This document shows, piece after piece, positions 1-6,173 of a stretch of 7,729 bases of DNA. The notes beneath the pieces are model-generated. The model ran no database searches, had not been told where the DNA came from, and worked only from the letters and a program-made list of their open reading frames with translations. Origin of the DNA: GCA-2718595 sp963935005 (lineage in GTDB: Bacteria; Gemmatimonadota; Gemmatimonadetes; Longimicrobiales; Gaopeijiaceae). The DNA lies in contig CAWWAX010000074.1 in the NCBI GenBank assembly GCA_963935005.1, positions 1 to 7,729 of the forward strand. The letters are read 5' to 3'. The position numbers were made by a program, and so were the translations under genes. The first letter of the stretch is position 1. Each line of letters begins with the position of its first letter.

Positions 1-1
1 T

Positions 2-997
2 CTTAAGGTTCTGCGTGACTCCAAGAATTGCGGCTTAAAAACACTTATCGGTGCTATTAACAAACCAATTGATGCCTTGGATTCAGGTTATGTGGCTTTC
101 CAGGTAGCTCCCCGTATAAATGCAGCTGGGAGGATGGGTGAAGCAAAAACAGCCCTAGATCTCTTGATGACAGACGAGAAGGAATACGCCGATAAACTAG
201 TGCAAGAATTGGAACATCAGAATATCAAAAGACGAAAAGAGGAATCAAGAATTCTCGACGAAGCTTTGGATTTATTGGCGGAAAACTTTGATTCCCAAGT
301 AGATTTTGGAGTGGTTCTCTTCGCTGAGGGATGGCATCCTGGTGTCATCGGAATAATAGCATCACGGATAGTAGAACGAATACATCGACCTACTGTCTTA
401 CTTTCAATATCTGGAGATGAAGTTCGTGGCAGTGCCAGATCAATTCCCGGGTTTGATTTACTGACATCCTTGAATGCTTGTGGAGGTCACCTGGAAAGGT
501 TTGGTGGACACCGAGCTGCAGCTGGATTAACTCTACTTCCATGTAAAATAGATGCTTTCAAGAGAAGTTTTAACGCTGAAGTCAGTAAGCATTTAGGAGT
601 GGAAGATTGCCGACCTATGTTAAAGCCGGATATAGAAATCAAGTTGTCAGAGATAAACCGAAGAACTTTTCATCTGCTTTCCTATTTTGGTCCTTATGGA
701 ATATCCAATCCTACCCCTCTATTCCTTGTGCGAAATGTCGAATTGATAAGTTCAATCAGAAAAGTGGGGAAGGATCATGTAAAACTGCGCGTTCGACAAC
801 TCGATAAGGAGTTTGATGCGATCGGATTCAATATGGCTAACAGGGTTTCACCTGAGAGTCTTAAGGGTGGTCTTCTAGATATGGTCTTCAAACTCCGAGA
901 GAATTCATACCGGGGTAAATCCCAAATAGAGTTGCAGTTTTTAGACTTGCGTTTGTCAGAAGACAATCGTCCTGTGACAGTTGGAGATCATCCTTGA
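2..997 (+). CDS. recJ: Single-stranded-DNA-specific 5'-3' exonuclease RecJ, 5'-truncated by the window edge
   Basis: This is the C-terminal 331 codons of RecJ, the cytoplasmic DHH-family exonuclease that degrades single-stranded DNA 5' to 3' in recombinational and mismatch repair. The frame is open from base 2, so the apparent TTG start at 77 is internal. Visible landmarks are the PRINAAGRMG motif (bases about 107-136), which closes the DHH half; a stretch matching the linker and DHHA1 domain, with GWHPGVIGIIASR; and the glycine/histidine motif GGHLERFGGHRAAAG that binds nucleic acid in DHHA1 proteins. The last roughly 110 residues match the OB-like C-terminal domain, including FGPYGISNPTPLF. 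The N-terminal DHH metal-binding motifs lie outside the window, so catalytic integrity cannot be judged. Its TGA stop overlaps the start of rsmD, implying translational coupling. The family assignment is confident. Full-length RecJ is usually about 560-580 residues, so roughly 40% is missing. Confidence 0.95.
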   Translation, partial: LKVLRDSKNCGLKTLIGAINKPIDALDSGYVAFQVAPRINAAGRMGEAKTALDLLMTDEKEYADKLVQELEHQNIKRRKEESRILDEALDLLAENFDSQVDFGVVLFAEGWHPGVIGIIASRIVERIHRPTVLLSISGDEVRGSARSIPGFDLLTSLNACGGHLERFGGHRAAAGLTLLPCKIDAFKRSFNAEVSKHLGVEDCRPMLKPDIEIKLSEINRRTFHLLSYFGPYGISNPTPLFLVRNVELISSIRKVGKDHVKLRVRQLDKEFDAIGFNMANRVSPESLKGGLLDMVFKLRENSYRGKSQIELQFLDLRLSEDNRPVTVGDHP

Positions 998-1518
998 GAA
1001 TAATTGCTGGAAGATGGAAAGGACGTAGATTGAGGTCGCCTACGGGTCGTGCAATTCGTCCGACGCGGGACCAAGTCAGGGAAGCGTGGATGAGTTCATT
1101 AGGAAATGACATTGTTGGAGCTAGCGTCCTGGACTTGTTCGCTGGATCTGGAGCATTGGGGCTAGAGGCACTCAGTAGAGGCGCCAAGAGTGCAGTCTTT
1201 GTTGAATCCAGTCCATTTTCTATGGATATCTTGAAACAAAATGTCGATCTTCTAGGAGTTGATTCCGAGGTGACCATAGTCAAAAGTGACGTTATGAATT
1301 ATATAAAACGTTTGGGCAAATTGGACTTCGATATTGCTCTTGCGGATCCACCCTATGGCAAAGGTTATGCACAAGAATTGATAGAAATCTTTCGGGGTCA
1401 CCCATTCGCTTCACGATTGTGGGTTGAACATGCTAAAGATGAGGTAGATGAGTCATTCAGTGACTGTGGCCAACGTCACTATGGCAAAACTGTTATTTCT
1501 ATTGTGGAGGCAGATTGA
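994..1518 (+). CDS. rsmD: 16S rRNA (guanine(966)-N2)-methyltransferase RsmD
   Basis: A SAM-dependent methyltransferase of 174 residues, typical for RsmD, which makes m2G966 in 16S rRNA during 30S assembly. The N-terminus MRIIAGRWKGRRL followed by RPTRDQVREAW is the family signature. The SAM-binding loop is VLDLFAGSGALGLEALSRGA (residues 45-64), followed by the acidic FVE at 69-71. The catalytic DPPY motif is at 118-121. I chose the TTG at 994 because it gives exactly the family N-terminus and has GGAG at 983-986, seven bases upstream. It shares bases with the recJ stop (TTGA overlap), so it is probably translated by coupling. Its own TGA overlaps the ATG of coaD. The rsmD-coaD pairing is widespread in bacteria and supports both calls. 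Confidence 0.96.
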   Translation: MRIIAGRWKGRRLRSPTGRAIRPTRDQVREAWMSSLGNDIVGASVLDLFAGSGALGLEALSRGAKSAVFVESSPFSMDILKQNVDLLGVDSEVTIVKSDVMNYIKRLGKLDFDIALADPPYGKGYAQELIEIFRGHPFASRLWVEHAKDEVDESFSDCGQRHYGKTVISIVEAD

Positions 1519-2018
1519 TGAGCACTACAACTTCTAAATCAGTTATTTATCCTGGTTCTTTCGATCCTATTACAAATGGACATGAAAATGTAATTGAACG
1601 TTCATTAGATCTTTTCGAGAAAGTATTTGTTGCTGTCGCTAAAACCTCCAGCCATGATAAGCAGAGTCTCTTTAACCCCGAAGAACGTGCCGAGATCATT
1701 CGAGAACTTTTTCTAGGACAAGAGGGAGAGCGGGTCCAAGTAATTTTATTCGATGGCTTGCTAGTCGATTTAGCGAAAGAATTGCAAACACCTGTCATTA
1801 TTAGAGGTCTTAGAGCTGTATCGGATTTTGAGTACGAGTTTCAGATGGCTCAGATGAACCGTCAATTAGAAAGTGAAATTGAAACTATTTTCTTGGCACC
1901 TGATCAACAGTATTCATTCTTGTCTTCTACGTTGGTGAGAGAAGTCGCTACTCTGGGTGGTGATGTTTCCGATTTCGTTTCACCACTGGTCCTCAAGAAA
2001 ATGTCAGAGAGACTATGA
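1518..2018 (+). CDS. coaD: Phosphopantetheine adenylyltransferase CoaD
   Basis: CoaD transfers AMP from ATP to 4'-phosphopantetheine to give dephospho-CoA, the penultimate step of coenzyme A synthesis. The protein has 166 residues counted from the ATG at 1518, the usual size. The nucleotidylyltransferase motif is YPGSFDPITNGHENVI, with the TxGH signature at residues 19-22. Further conserved parts are the VIIRGLR segment (about 93-99), FEYEFQMAQMNR (about 105-116) and the C-terminal FLSSTLVRE (about 134-142), which contacts ATP. A TTG immediately upstream (1515) would add one Met, but the ATG is preferred because GGAGG at 1506-1510 sits seven bases before it. The ATG overlaps the rsmD stop (TGATG). 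Feeding CoA supply and ribosome maturation from one transcript is a common arrangement, and the CoA product is used by the thiolase module downstream. Confidence 0.97.
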   Translation: MSTTTSKSVIYPGSFDPITNGHENVIERSLDLFEKVFVAVAKTSSHDKQSLFNPEERAEIIRELFLGQEGERVQVILFDGLLVDLAKELQTPVIIRGLRAVSDFEYEFQMAQMNRQLESEIETIFLAPDQQYSFLSSTLVREVATLGGDVSDFVSPLVLKKMSERL

Positions 2019-2022
2019 ATAC

Positions 2023-2035
2023 AGAAGGGCCTTCT
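2023..2035 (+). promoter_or_regulatory. Ribosome binding site of the STAS gene inside a short inverted repeat
   Basis: AGAAGG-G-CCTTCT is a perfect 6-base inverted repeat around one base. The left arm is the only Shine-Dalgarno-like sequence ahead of the GTG start at 2038, nine bases from its end. A one-base loop cannot close fully, so any hairpin would be small, but pairing could partly hide the ribosome binding site. This matters because the start codon is a weak GTG and translation may depend on coupling from coaD, which stops at 2018. Confidence 0.35.
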
Positions 2036-2037
2036 AG

Positions 2038-2346
2038 GTGACATTTCAGACTAGTAAGTTGGGACAGAGCGTCGCAGTAGTTCTTGGCGACAGATTGATT
2101 GTTGGTAATAGTAGGGCTCTGCTGAGGCAGGTGTTAAGCGAGATTCAAGAGGGTGAAACTAGTGTCACTATTGATTTCTCTAATACTACATTTGTTGATT
2201 CCTCCGGGTTGGAAACTCTAGTTTGTCTTGCAGAGAAAGTCCATGCTCAGAAGGGTGAGGTCATTCTGCTGAATTTCGATTCAGGTCTTAGATCTTTGAT
2301 GGAGCTCACAGAGTTGGATAAGTTGTTCATTTTCGAAGGTCGTTGA
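2038..2346 (+). CDS. STAS-domain protein, SpoIIAA-like anti-sigma factor antagonist
   Basis: A single STAS domain of 102 residues with no other domain, transmembrane segment or signal peptide. The pattern is that of stand-alone anti-anti-sigma factors: a first strand and helix, then VTIDFSNTTFVDSSGLETLV (residues 43-62) with the DSSG motif at 54-57. By analogy with SpoIIAA and RsbV, Ser56 would be the serine phosphorylated by an HPK-type anti-sigma kinase. The unphosphorylated form would bind that kinase and free a sigma factor or other target. The GTG at 2038 is the only possible start near the 5' end because an in-frame TAG lies directly before it. AGAAGG at 2023-2028 can serve as ribosome binding site. 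It begins 19 bases after coaD and is probably the last gene of the recJ operon. No cognate kinase, phosphatase or sigma factor is visible, so its target is unknown. The family call is firm; the pathway is inference. Confidence 0.88.
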   Translation: MTFQTSKLGQSVAVVLGDRLIVGNSRALLRQVLSEIQEGETSVTIDFSNTTFVDSSGLETLVCLAEKVHAQKGEVILLNFDSGLRSLMELTELDKLFIFEGR

Positions 2347-2414
2347 TCGACTGAAGCTCAACCGTTTTGATAACAAGAAGTAGATATGTATCGGTACAAG
2401 TGAAATAGATGGAG

Positions 2415-2441
2415 TCTCTGTACTCTGGAGTTACTTAGAGA
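2415..2441 (+). other. Possible leader hairpin upstream of rsmA
   Basis: In the 110-base gap between the STAS gene and rsmA, TCTCT (2415-2419) pairs with AGAGA (2437-2441). Inside it GTACT (2420-2424) can pair with AGT and AC (2429-2431 and 2433-2434), around a CTGG loop with a few bulged T residues. There is no T-run after it, so it is not an intrinsic terminator. It ends 16 bases before the rsmA ATG, just ahead of the AGGA ribosome binding site. I see no convincing promoter in this gap. A TTGATA box at 2367-2372 has only a poor -10 partner. Confidence 0.3.
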
Positions 2442-2457
2442 TTGACAGGATGGGCTG

Positions 2458-3264
2458 ATGCGTGCTAAAAAATCTCTTGGACAAAATTTCCTTTTGGATG
2501 CTAATTTGCAACGGGCTATTGTCCGGATTCCAGATATTAGAAAATCCGATACTGTTCTGGAGATAGGACCAGGAACAGGAGCGCTCACGAAACATTTACT
2601 TGGTCGGTCTGAGCGTTTGATACTCGTAGAGTTGGATGATGAACTAGCGAAGTCTTTGCAAAGTTTCTCTCAGGATAGAGAGGATGTCGATGTAATCCAC
2701 GAGGATTTTCTGCAGCTCGACTTGTCACAACTGGTGCAGAATTTTTCGAAGTTAGTAGTTATTGGCAATATCCCATACAACATCACCGCGCCGATAATCT
2801 TTAAATTGCTGGGTCGCCCTAGACCTCGGGAAATAGTTTTAATGGTGCAGAGGGAAGTTGCCGAGAGATTAACAGCAAAGGTCGGGACGTCGCAATATGG
2901 GGCACTATCGGTGGGTCTTCGTACTGTGGCGGAAGTCGAAAAAGTCCTTAATGTTCCGAGGAGAGCATTTAGGCCTGTTCCTCGAGTAGATTCTGCTCTA
3001 GTGAGAATTCGTCCGCTTGACCCTCCGCCAATGTCTCCACAAGACGAAAAATTCTTAAGAGTGGTAACCCGGTCAGCTTTTCAGTGGAGAAGGAAACAGA
3101 TCCAGAAGACCTTGAAAGATCATCATGATCTCAAAATTCCAAAGGATGCGATAGAGGAAATATCTAGAAAAACGGGTTGGGATCTAAGCAGACGACCAGA
3201 AACTTTTGCACCGAAGGACTTCATTCGGCTAGCATCCATGACCAAGAAGTTCTTATTCACTTAG
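2458..3264 (+). CDS. rsmA: 16S rRNA dimethyladenosine transferase RsmA (KsgA)
   Basis: RsmA dimethylates the two adjacent adenosines in the 3'-terminal hairpin of 16S rRNA (A1518 and A1519 in E. coli numbering), a late checkpoint of 30S assembly; loss gives kasugamycin resistance. The protein has 268 residues, normal for the family. The N-terminal KKSLGQNFLLD (residues 4-14) is the classic start signature. The SAM loop VLEIGPGTGALT is at 33-44, the acidic VELDD at 57-61 and the catalytic NIPY motif at 104-107. The C-terminal domain opens with VPRRAFRPVPRVDSALV (166-182). The ATG at 2458 has AGGA at 2447-2450, seven bases upstream. In place of the common AFSQRRK segment it has AFQWRRKQIQK (207-217), a lineage variant that may help placement. 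It is the second 16S methyltransferase gene in this window. Confidence 0.97.
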   Translation: MRAKKSLGQNFLLDANLQRAIVRIPDIRKSDTVLEIGPGTGALTKHLLGRSERLILVELDDELAKSLQSFSQDREDVDVIHEDFLQLDLSQLVQNFSKLVVIGNIPYNITAPIIFKLLGRPRPREIVLMVQREVAERLTAKVGTSQYGALSVGLRTVAEVEKVLNVPRRAFRPVPRVDSALVRIRPLDPPPMSPQDEKFLRVVTRSAFQWRRKQIQKTLKDHHDLKIPKDAIEEISRKTGWDLSRRPETFAPKDFIRLASMTKKFLFT

Positions 3265-3271
3265 TGTCAAT

Positions 3272-3300
3272 TTGCTGTTCGTCGTCCCCTTCTCTAATAT
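3272..3300 (+). promoter_or_regulatory. Candidate promoter of rex
   Basis: TTGCTG (3272-3277) and TAATAT (3295-3300) stand 17 bases apart, the ideal spacing for a housekeeping sigma factor promoter. Neither box is a perfect match (4/6 for the -10, 3-4/6 for the -35). The last base of the -10 is the first base of the Rex operator, so transcription would begin near 3307, inside the operator, leaving a leader of about 37 bases before rex. The position relative to the operator is what makes this candidate believable. Confidence 0.5.
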
Positions 3301-3317
3301 TGTGAAGTATTTCACAA
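3300..3317 (+). promoter_or_regulatory. Rex operator (Rex box) upstream of rex
   Basis: TTGTGAA-GTAT-TTCACAA is a perfect inverted repeat with seven-base arms and a four-base centre. It is the known Rex-binding form TTGTGAA-N4-TTCACAA, of which the Streptomyces site is a variant. It lies 26 bases before the rex ATG and overlaps the expected transcription start, the standard place for a repressor. Rex bound here would block its own promoter when NADH is low. When NADH rises, Rex lets go. Autoregulation is known in several Rex systems and is the simplest reading here. I looked for other copies of this box in the gaps and found none. Confidence 0.9.
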
Positions 3318-3343
3318 GTAGAAAAGCTTGAAATGGATGGTGA

Positions 3344-3976
3344 ATGTCTAATAAAAAGAAAATAGCTGAGTCTGCTATTGGTCGCTTATCGGTTTATCTG
3401 CGTATCTTGGAAGATATAGTGGCTGCTGGTGAACCTACAGTTTCTAGTCAGACTATGGCCTCCCAGAGTGGAACCACTGCAGCCCAAGTGCGGAAGGATT
3501 TGTCTTTGTTTGGCTCTTTTGGAAGAAGAGGGCTAGGATATTCTTCCTCCGATTTGGTATCACGGATTCGGCAGATTCTAGGTTTGAATCGAAGATGGAA
3601 AACAGCTGTGATCGGACTGGGTCGCATCGGGTCAGCTTTGGTGGAGCACAGGGGGTTTTTCGATAGAGGTTTTGACATTGTGGCCTTGTTTGATACTTCT
3701 AATTTCAAAGTAGGCAGTAATTTACATGGATTGCAAATTCATCACATCGATAAAATCAGACATATCGTCTCTGATAAAAAAATAGAGATTGTGATTTTGG
3801 CTGTCCCAGTGGAAGCAGTGTCTGAGGTTATAGATCTGATCGGCAACTCTGATATCAAAGGGATCCTGAATTGGACTCCCACGAGGCTTGCAGTGCCTGA
3901 TTCCATCGAGGTGAAGAATGTCAATATGGTTATGGAGCTGGAGGCATTATCTTTCAAATTGAGTCAGGAAGAATAG
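3344..3976 (+). CDS. rex: Redox-sensing transcriptional repressor Rex
   Basis: Rex is a cytoplasmic homodimer that senses the NADH/NAD+ ratio and represses fermentation and respiration genes when NADH is low. The protein has 210 residues, the usual length. Residues 1-80 form the winged-helix DNA-binding domain, with the family stretch GTTAAQVRKDLSLFGSFGRRGLGY (about 43-66) covering the recognition helix and wing. Residues 85 onward form the Rossmann domain, with the nucleotide loop VIGLGRIGSAL at 89-99 and acidic FDTSN at 116-120. The C-terminal ILNWTPTRLAVPD (174-186) and VNMVMELEALSF (193-204) are the conserved end that swaps between subunits. The ATG at 3344 has only a weak ribosome binding site (GGA at 3335-3337). 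A perfect Rex box precedes it, so it most likely controls itself. The thiolase and dehydrogenase genes downstream are plausible targets by function. Confidence 0.96.
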   Translation: MSNKKKIAESAIGRLSVYLRILEDIVAAGEPTVSSQTMASQSGTTAAQVRKDLSLFGSFGRRGLGYSSSDLVSRIRQILGLNRRWKTAVIGLGRIGSALVEHRGFFDRGFDIVALFDTSNFKVGSNLHGLQIHHIDKIRHIVSDKKIEIVILAVPVEAVSEVIDLIGNSDIKGILNWTPTRLAVPDSIEVKNVNMVMELEALSFKLSQEE

Positions 3977-4007
3977 ACTCATAGGACAAAGTAGAACCTT
4001 GGTTTTC

Positions 4008-4019
4008 GCAGAGGTCTGC
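4008..4019 (+). other. Small inverted repeat after rex
   Basis: GCAGAGGTCTGC can form a four-pair stem (GCAG/CTGC) with a four-base loop, 31 bases after the rex stop. Only a broken T-rich stretch (TGTTCTTC) follows, so it is a poor terminator candidate. Read-through from rex into the thiolase gene remains possible. Confidence 0.2.
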
Positions 4020-4032
4020 TGTTCTTCAGGAA

Positions 4033-4061
4033 TTGGAAGATTTGAGATGTTTTACTGTAAT
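4033..4061 (+). promoter_or_regulatory. Candidate promoter of the thiolase-dehydrogenase pair
   Basis: TTGGAA (4033-4038) and TGTAAT (4056-4061) are 17 bases apart and match the housekeeping consensus in 4/6 and 5/6 positions. Transcription would start near 4068, about 22 bases before the thiolase ATG and just ahead of its GAGG ribosome binding site (4081-4084). No Rex box overlaps it. If this promoter is real, the pair can be expressed independently of rex. Confidence 0.42.
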
Positions 4062-4089
4062 TTTCCCACATAGGCACAAAGAGGCGTGA

Positions 4090-5295
4090 ATGCAAAATAA
4101 GGCCAGGGAACCAGTAATTATAAAAGGCTGCCGGACACCCATAGGTAAATTTCTAGGAGGACTTTCTGTTCTGTCCGCTTCTGATTTAGGAGCTCTTGTT
4201 ATCAAAAGTCTTTTGGAGAAGACAGGGATTGATCCGAAGAATATTGATGAGGTAGTGATGGGTAATGTGATTGGGACGGGAGTCGGACAAGCTCCAGCTC
4301 GTCAAGCGTCTATAAAGGGGGGTGTTCCTGAAAGCGTCCCAGCTTTGACTATTAATAAAGTCTGTGGTTCAGGTCTGAAAGCAGTCATGTTAGCAGCACA
4401 GGCTATTAGAGCTGGCGATGCAAACATGGTCATAGCAGGTGGTATGGAGTCGATGTCGAATGCTCCATTTTATCTTCGTGGTATGAGAGCCGGCGTGAAG
4501 TTTGGAAATCAAAAAATAGAGGACGCATTAGTGTCGGATGGTCTATGGTGTGCATTCGGCGACTGTCATATGGGGACACATGCGGAATATACCGCAAGAA
4601 AGGGAAGTATCAGCAGAGAAGAAGCTGATGAATTTTCTCTTAGATCTCACAACCTAGCGGTTCAGGCGGCGAGTCAGGGGAAATTTGAAAATGAGATCAT
4701 TCCAGTAGCTTGTGAAAATGCTCAGCAGGATGTTGTTAATGATGAAGGCCCTCGAAAAGATACTTCCCTTAGTACCTTGGGGAGGTTGAAACCTGCTTTC
4801 CCAGATGCGGCAAGGGAATATCCAGGAGGGTTGACTATTACTGCTGGAAACTCCGCAGGTTTAAATGATGGAGCGGCTGGCTTTGTTGTTGCTTCCAGAG
4901 GGTTCGCCGAAGCCCACGGATTAGAGATAGAAGCCAGAATCACTGGATATGTTGCAAGTGGCCTGGAACCTAAGGACCTGTTCTTCGCTCCCGTGAAAGC
5001 TGTAAATGACCTGATGTATAAAGAAAAAAAGAAAATTTCTGATTATGGGCTTGTGGAACTAAATGAAGCATTTGCGGTACAGGCATTGGCCGACATCAGA
5101 GGCTTGAAACTAGATATGGATGTAGTGAACGTACATGGAGGAGCAATTGCCTTGGGTCATCCGATAGGGGCTTCAGGATCTCGAATCTTGGTAACCCTGT
5201 TGAGTGCTATGAAAGACAAAAATGTAGAAACTGGTTTGGCTACCCTTTGCTTAGGGGGTGGCAACGCAGTGGCTCTTTCTCTCGAAAAACTCTAG
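4090..5295 (+). CDS. Thiolase, probable acetyl-CoA C-acetyltransferase
   Basis: A complete 401-residue thiolase. It either condenses two acetyl-CoA to acetoacetyl-CoA (biosynthetic, AtoB/ThlA/PhaA-like) or cleaves 3-ketoacyl-CoA (degradative). All catalytic parts are present: the nucleophilic Cys92 in INKVCGSGLKAV, NEAF at 325-328, His357 in GGAIALGHPIGASG, and the acid/base Cys387 in CLGGG. The ATG at 4090 has GAGG five bases upstream and begins just before the conserved VIIKGCRTPIGKF segment. One oddity is the loop before the NEAF motif. It reads LFFAPV (residues 297-302) where classical biosynthetic thiolases have a Met-Gly-rich MGxGPV, so substrate preference may differ. The neighbouring hydroxyacyl-CoA dehydrogenase supports a short-chain acyl-CoA role. 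Chain-length preference and direction cannot be read from the sequence, so I give no symbol. Confidence 0.94.
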   Translation: MQNKAREPVIIKGCRTPIGKFLGGLSVLSASDLGALVIKSLLEKTGIDPKNIDEVVMGNVIGTGVGQAPARQASIKGGVPESVPALTINKVCGSGLKAVMLAAQAIRAGDANMVIAGGMESMSNAPFYLRGMRAGVKFGNQKIEDALVSDGLWCAFGDCHMGTHAEYTARKGSISREEADEFSLRSHNLAVQAASQGKFENEIIPVACENAQQDVVNDEGPRKDTSLSTLGRLKPAFPDAAREYPGGLTITAGNSAGLNDGAAGFVVASRGFAEAHGLEIEARITGYVASGLEPKDLFFAPVKAVNDLMYKEKKKISDYGLVELNEAFAVQALADIRGLKLDMDVVNVHGGAIALGHPIGASGSRILVTLLSAMKDKNVETGLATLCLGGGNAVALSLEKL

Positions 5296-5315
5296 GACAT
5301 TCTATCTAGGAAAAA

Positions 5316-6173
5316 ATGATGGCAACAAAGGTGACGGTGATTGGGGGAGGAACCATGGGGTCTGGGATTGCTCAGGTTTGCGCTCAAAACGGAATAAAGG
5401 TTTCGATCTTTGATGTATCTAGGGAAGCGTTGACTGCAGCAATGGAAGAAATATCGAGAAACCTGGACCGTCAGATTCGTAAACACTCAATAGATGCTGA
5501 TTCGAGAGACAGGATCCTTTCCTATATCGATCCAATAGCAGTATTAGAACAGGCAATCAATGAATCGGATGTAATTATAGAGGCTATCCCCGAAAAGAGG
5601 GAATTAAAATTAGAGTTATTTGGAAGATTAGGTCGCATGACTAATGCTGATGTTGTTTTAGCTAGTAATACTTCATCGATTTCTATCACTGCATTGGGAA
5701 CCGAAGCTGGGGATCCTGGAAGAGTTATTGGTATGCACTTTATGAATCCAGTGCCTGTGATGAGATTGGTTGAAGTCGTGCGAGGCGCAGAGACTAGCGA
5801 TGAGACAGTGGAAAGCGTCATAGATTTTTCGACCGAATTAGGGAAAGCTCCAATCCTGGTGAACGACTTTCCCGGTTTCGTTTCAAATCGTGTGTTGGCA
5901 CCAATGATTAATGAGGCAGCTTTTGTATTCATGGAGGGAGTGGCCGACCTTGAAGCCATTGATCAAGTGATGACCTTGGGTATGAATCATCCTATAGGTC
6001 CTTTGGCTTTAGCAGACCTTATAGGTATAGATGTATTGTTGAGTATTTTGGAGGTTCTGCATAAAGAACTAGGAGATGATCGCTATCGGCCGTGCCCGTT
6101 GATTCGAAAGTATGTTTCCGCTGGCTGGCTGGGTAGAAAAACGGGCAAGGGTTTCTACGAGTATCCAGAATAA
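5316..6173 (+). CDS. hbd: 3-hydroxybutyryl-CoA / 3-hydroxyacyl-CoA dehydrogenase
   Basis: A stand-alone 3-hydroxyacyl-CoA dehydrogenase of 285 residues, the normal size for Hbd/PaaH/FadB2-type enzymes, without the fused hydratase domain of FadB. It interconverts 3-ketoacyl-CoA and (S)-3-hydroxyacyl-CoA with NAD(H). The N-terminal Rossmann loop is VIGGGTMGSGIAQ (residues 8-20), with acidic FDV at 32-34. Catalytic residues visible by family position are Ser120 in ASNTSS, His141 in GMHFMNPVPVM, Glu153 in LVEVV and Asn191 in GFVSNRV. The C-terminal dimerisation domain carries MNHPIGPLALADLIG and ends with GRKTGKGFYEY. Two ATG codons stand together (5316 and 5319). AGG at 5308-5310 fits either. 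It follows the thiolase by 20 bases and is almost certainly on the same transcript. Hydratase and acyl-CoA dehydrogenase partners are not in the window. Confidence 0.94.
   Translation: MMATKVTVIGGGTMGSGIAQVCAQNGIKVSIFDVSREALTAAMEEISRNLDRQIRKHSIDADSRDRILSYIDPIAVLEQAINESDVIIEAIPEKRELKLELFGRLGRMTNADVVLASNTSSISITALGTEAGDPGRVIGMHFMNPVPVMRLVEVVRGAETSDETVESVIDFSTELGKAPILVNDFPGFVSNRVLAPMINEAAFVFMEGVADLEAIDQVMTLGMNHPIGPLALADLIGIDVLLSILEVLHKELGDDRYRPCPLIRKYVSAGWLGRKTGKGFYEYPE

Noticed and set aside
888..1283. Long open frame on the minus strand across the recJ/rsmD junction
   Set aside because: It is a shadow of two clearly coding plus-strand genes, has Ser/Thr/Pro-rich noise composition and no recognisable domain.
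2442..2471. A perfect TTGACA (2442-2447) with TAAAAA (2466-2471) 18 bases on, resembling a promoter
   Set aside because: Transcription would start inside rsmA after its start codon and no suitable later start is visible. The TTGACA overlaps the ribosome binding site region and is probably chance.
3117..3131. 15-base perfect palindrome AGATCATCATGATCT
   Set aside because: It lies inside the rsmA coding sequence and encodes an ordinary KDHHDL stretch. One copy only; likely chance.
4710..4727. Rex half-site TTGTGAA inside the thiolase gene
   Set aside because: The second arm (CTCAGCA) matches TTCACAA in only about 4 of 7 bases and the site is deep inside a coding region.
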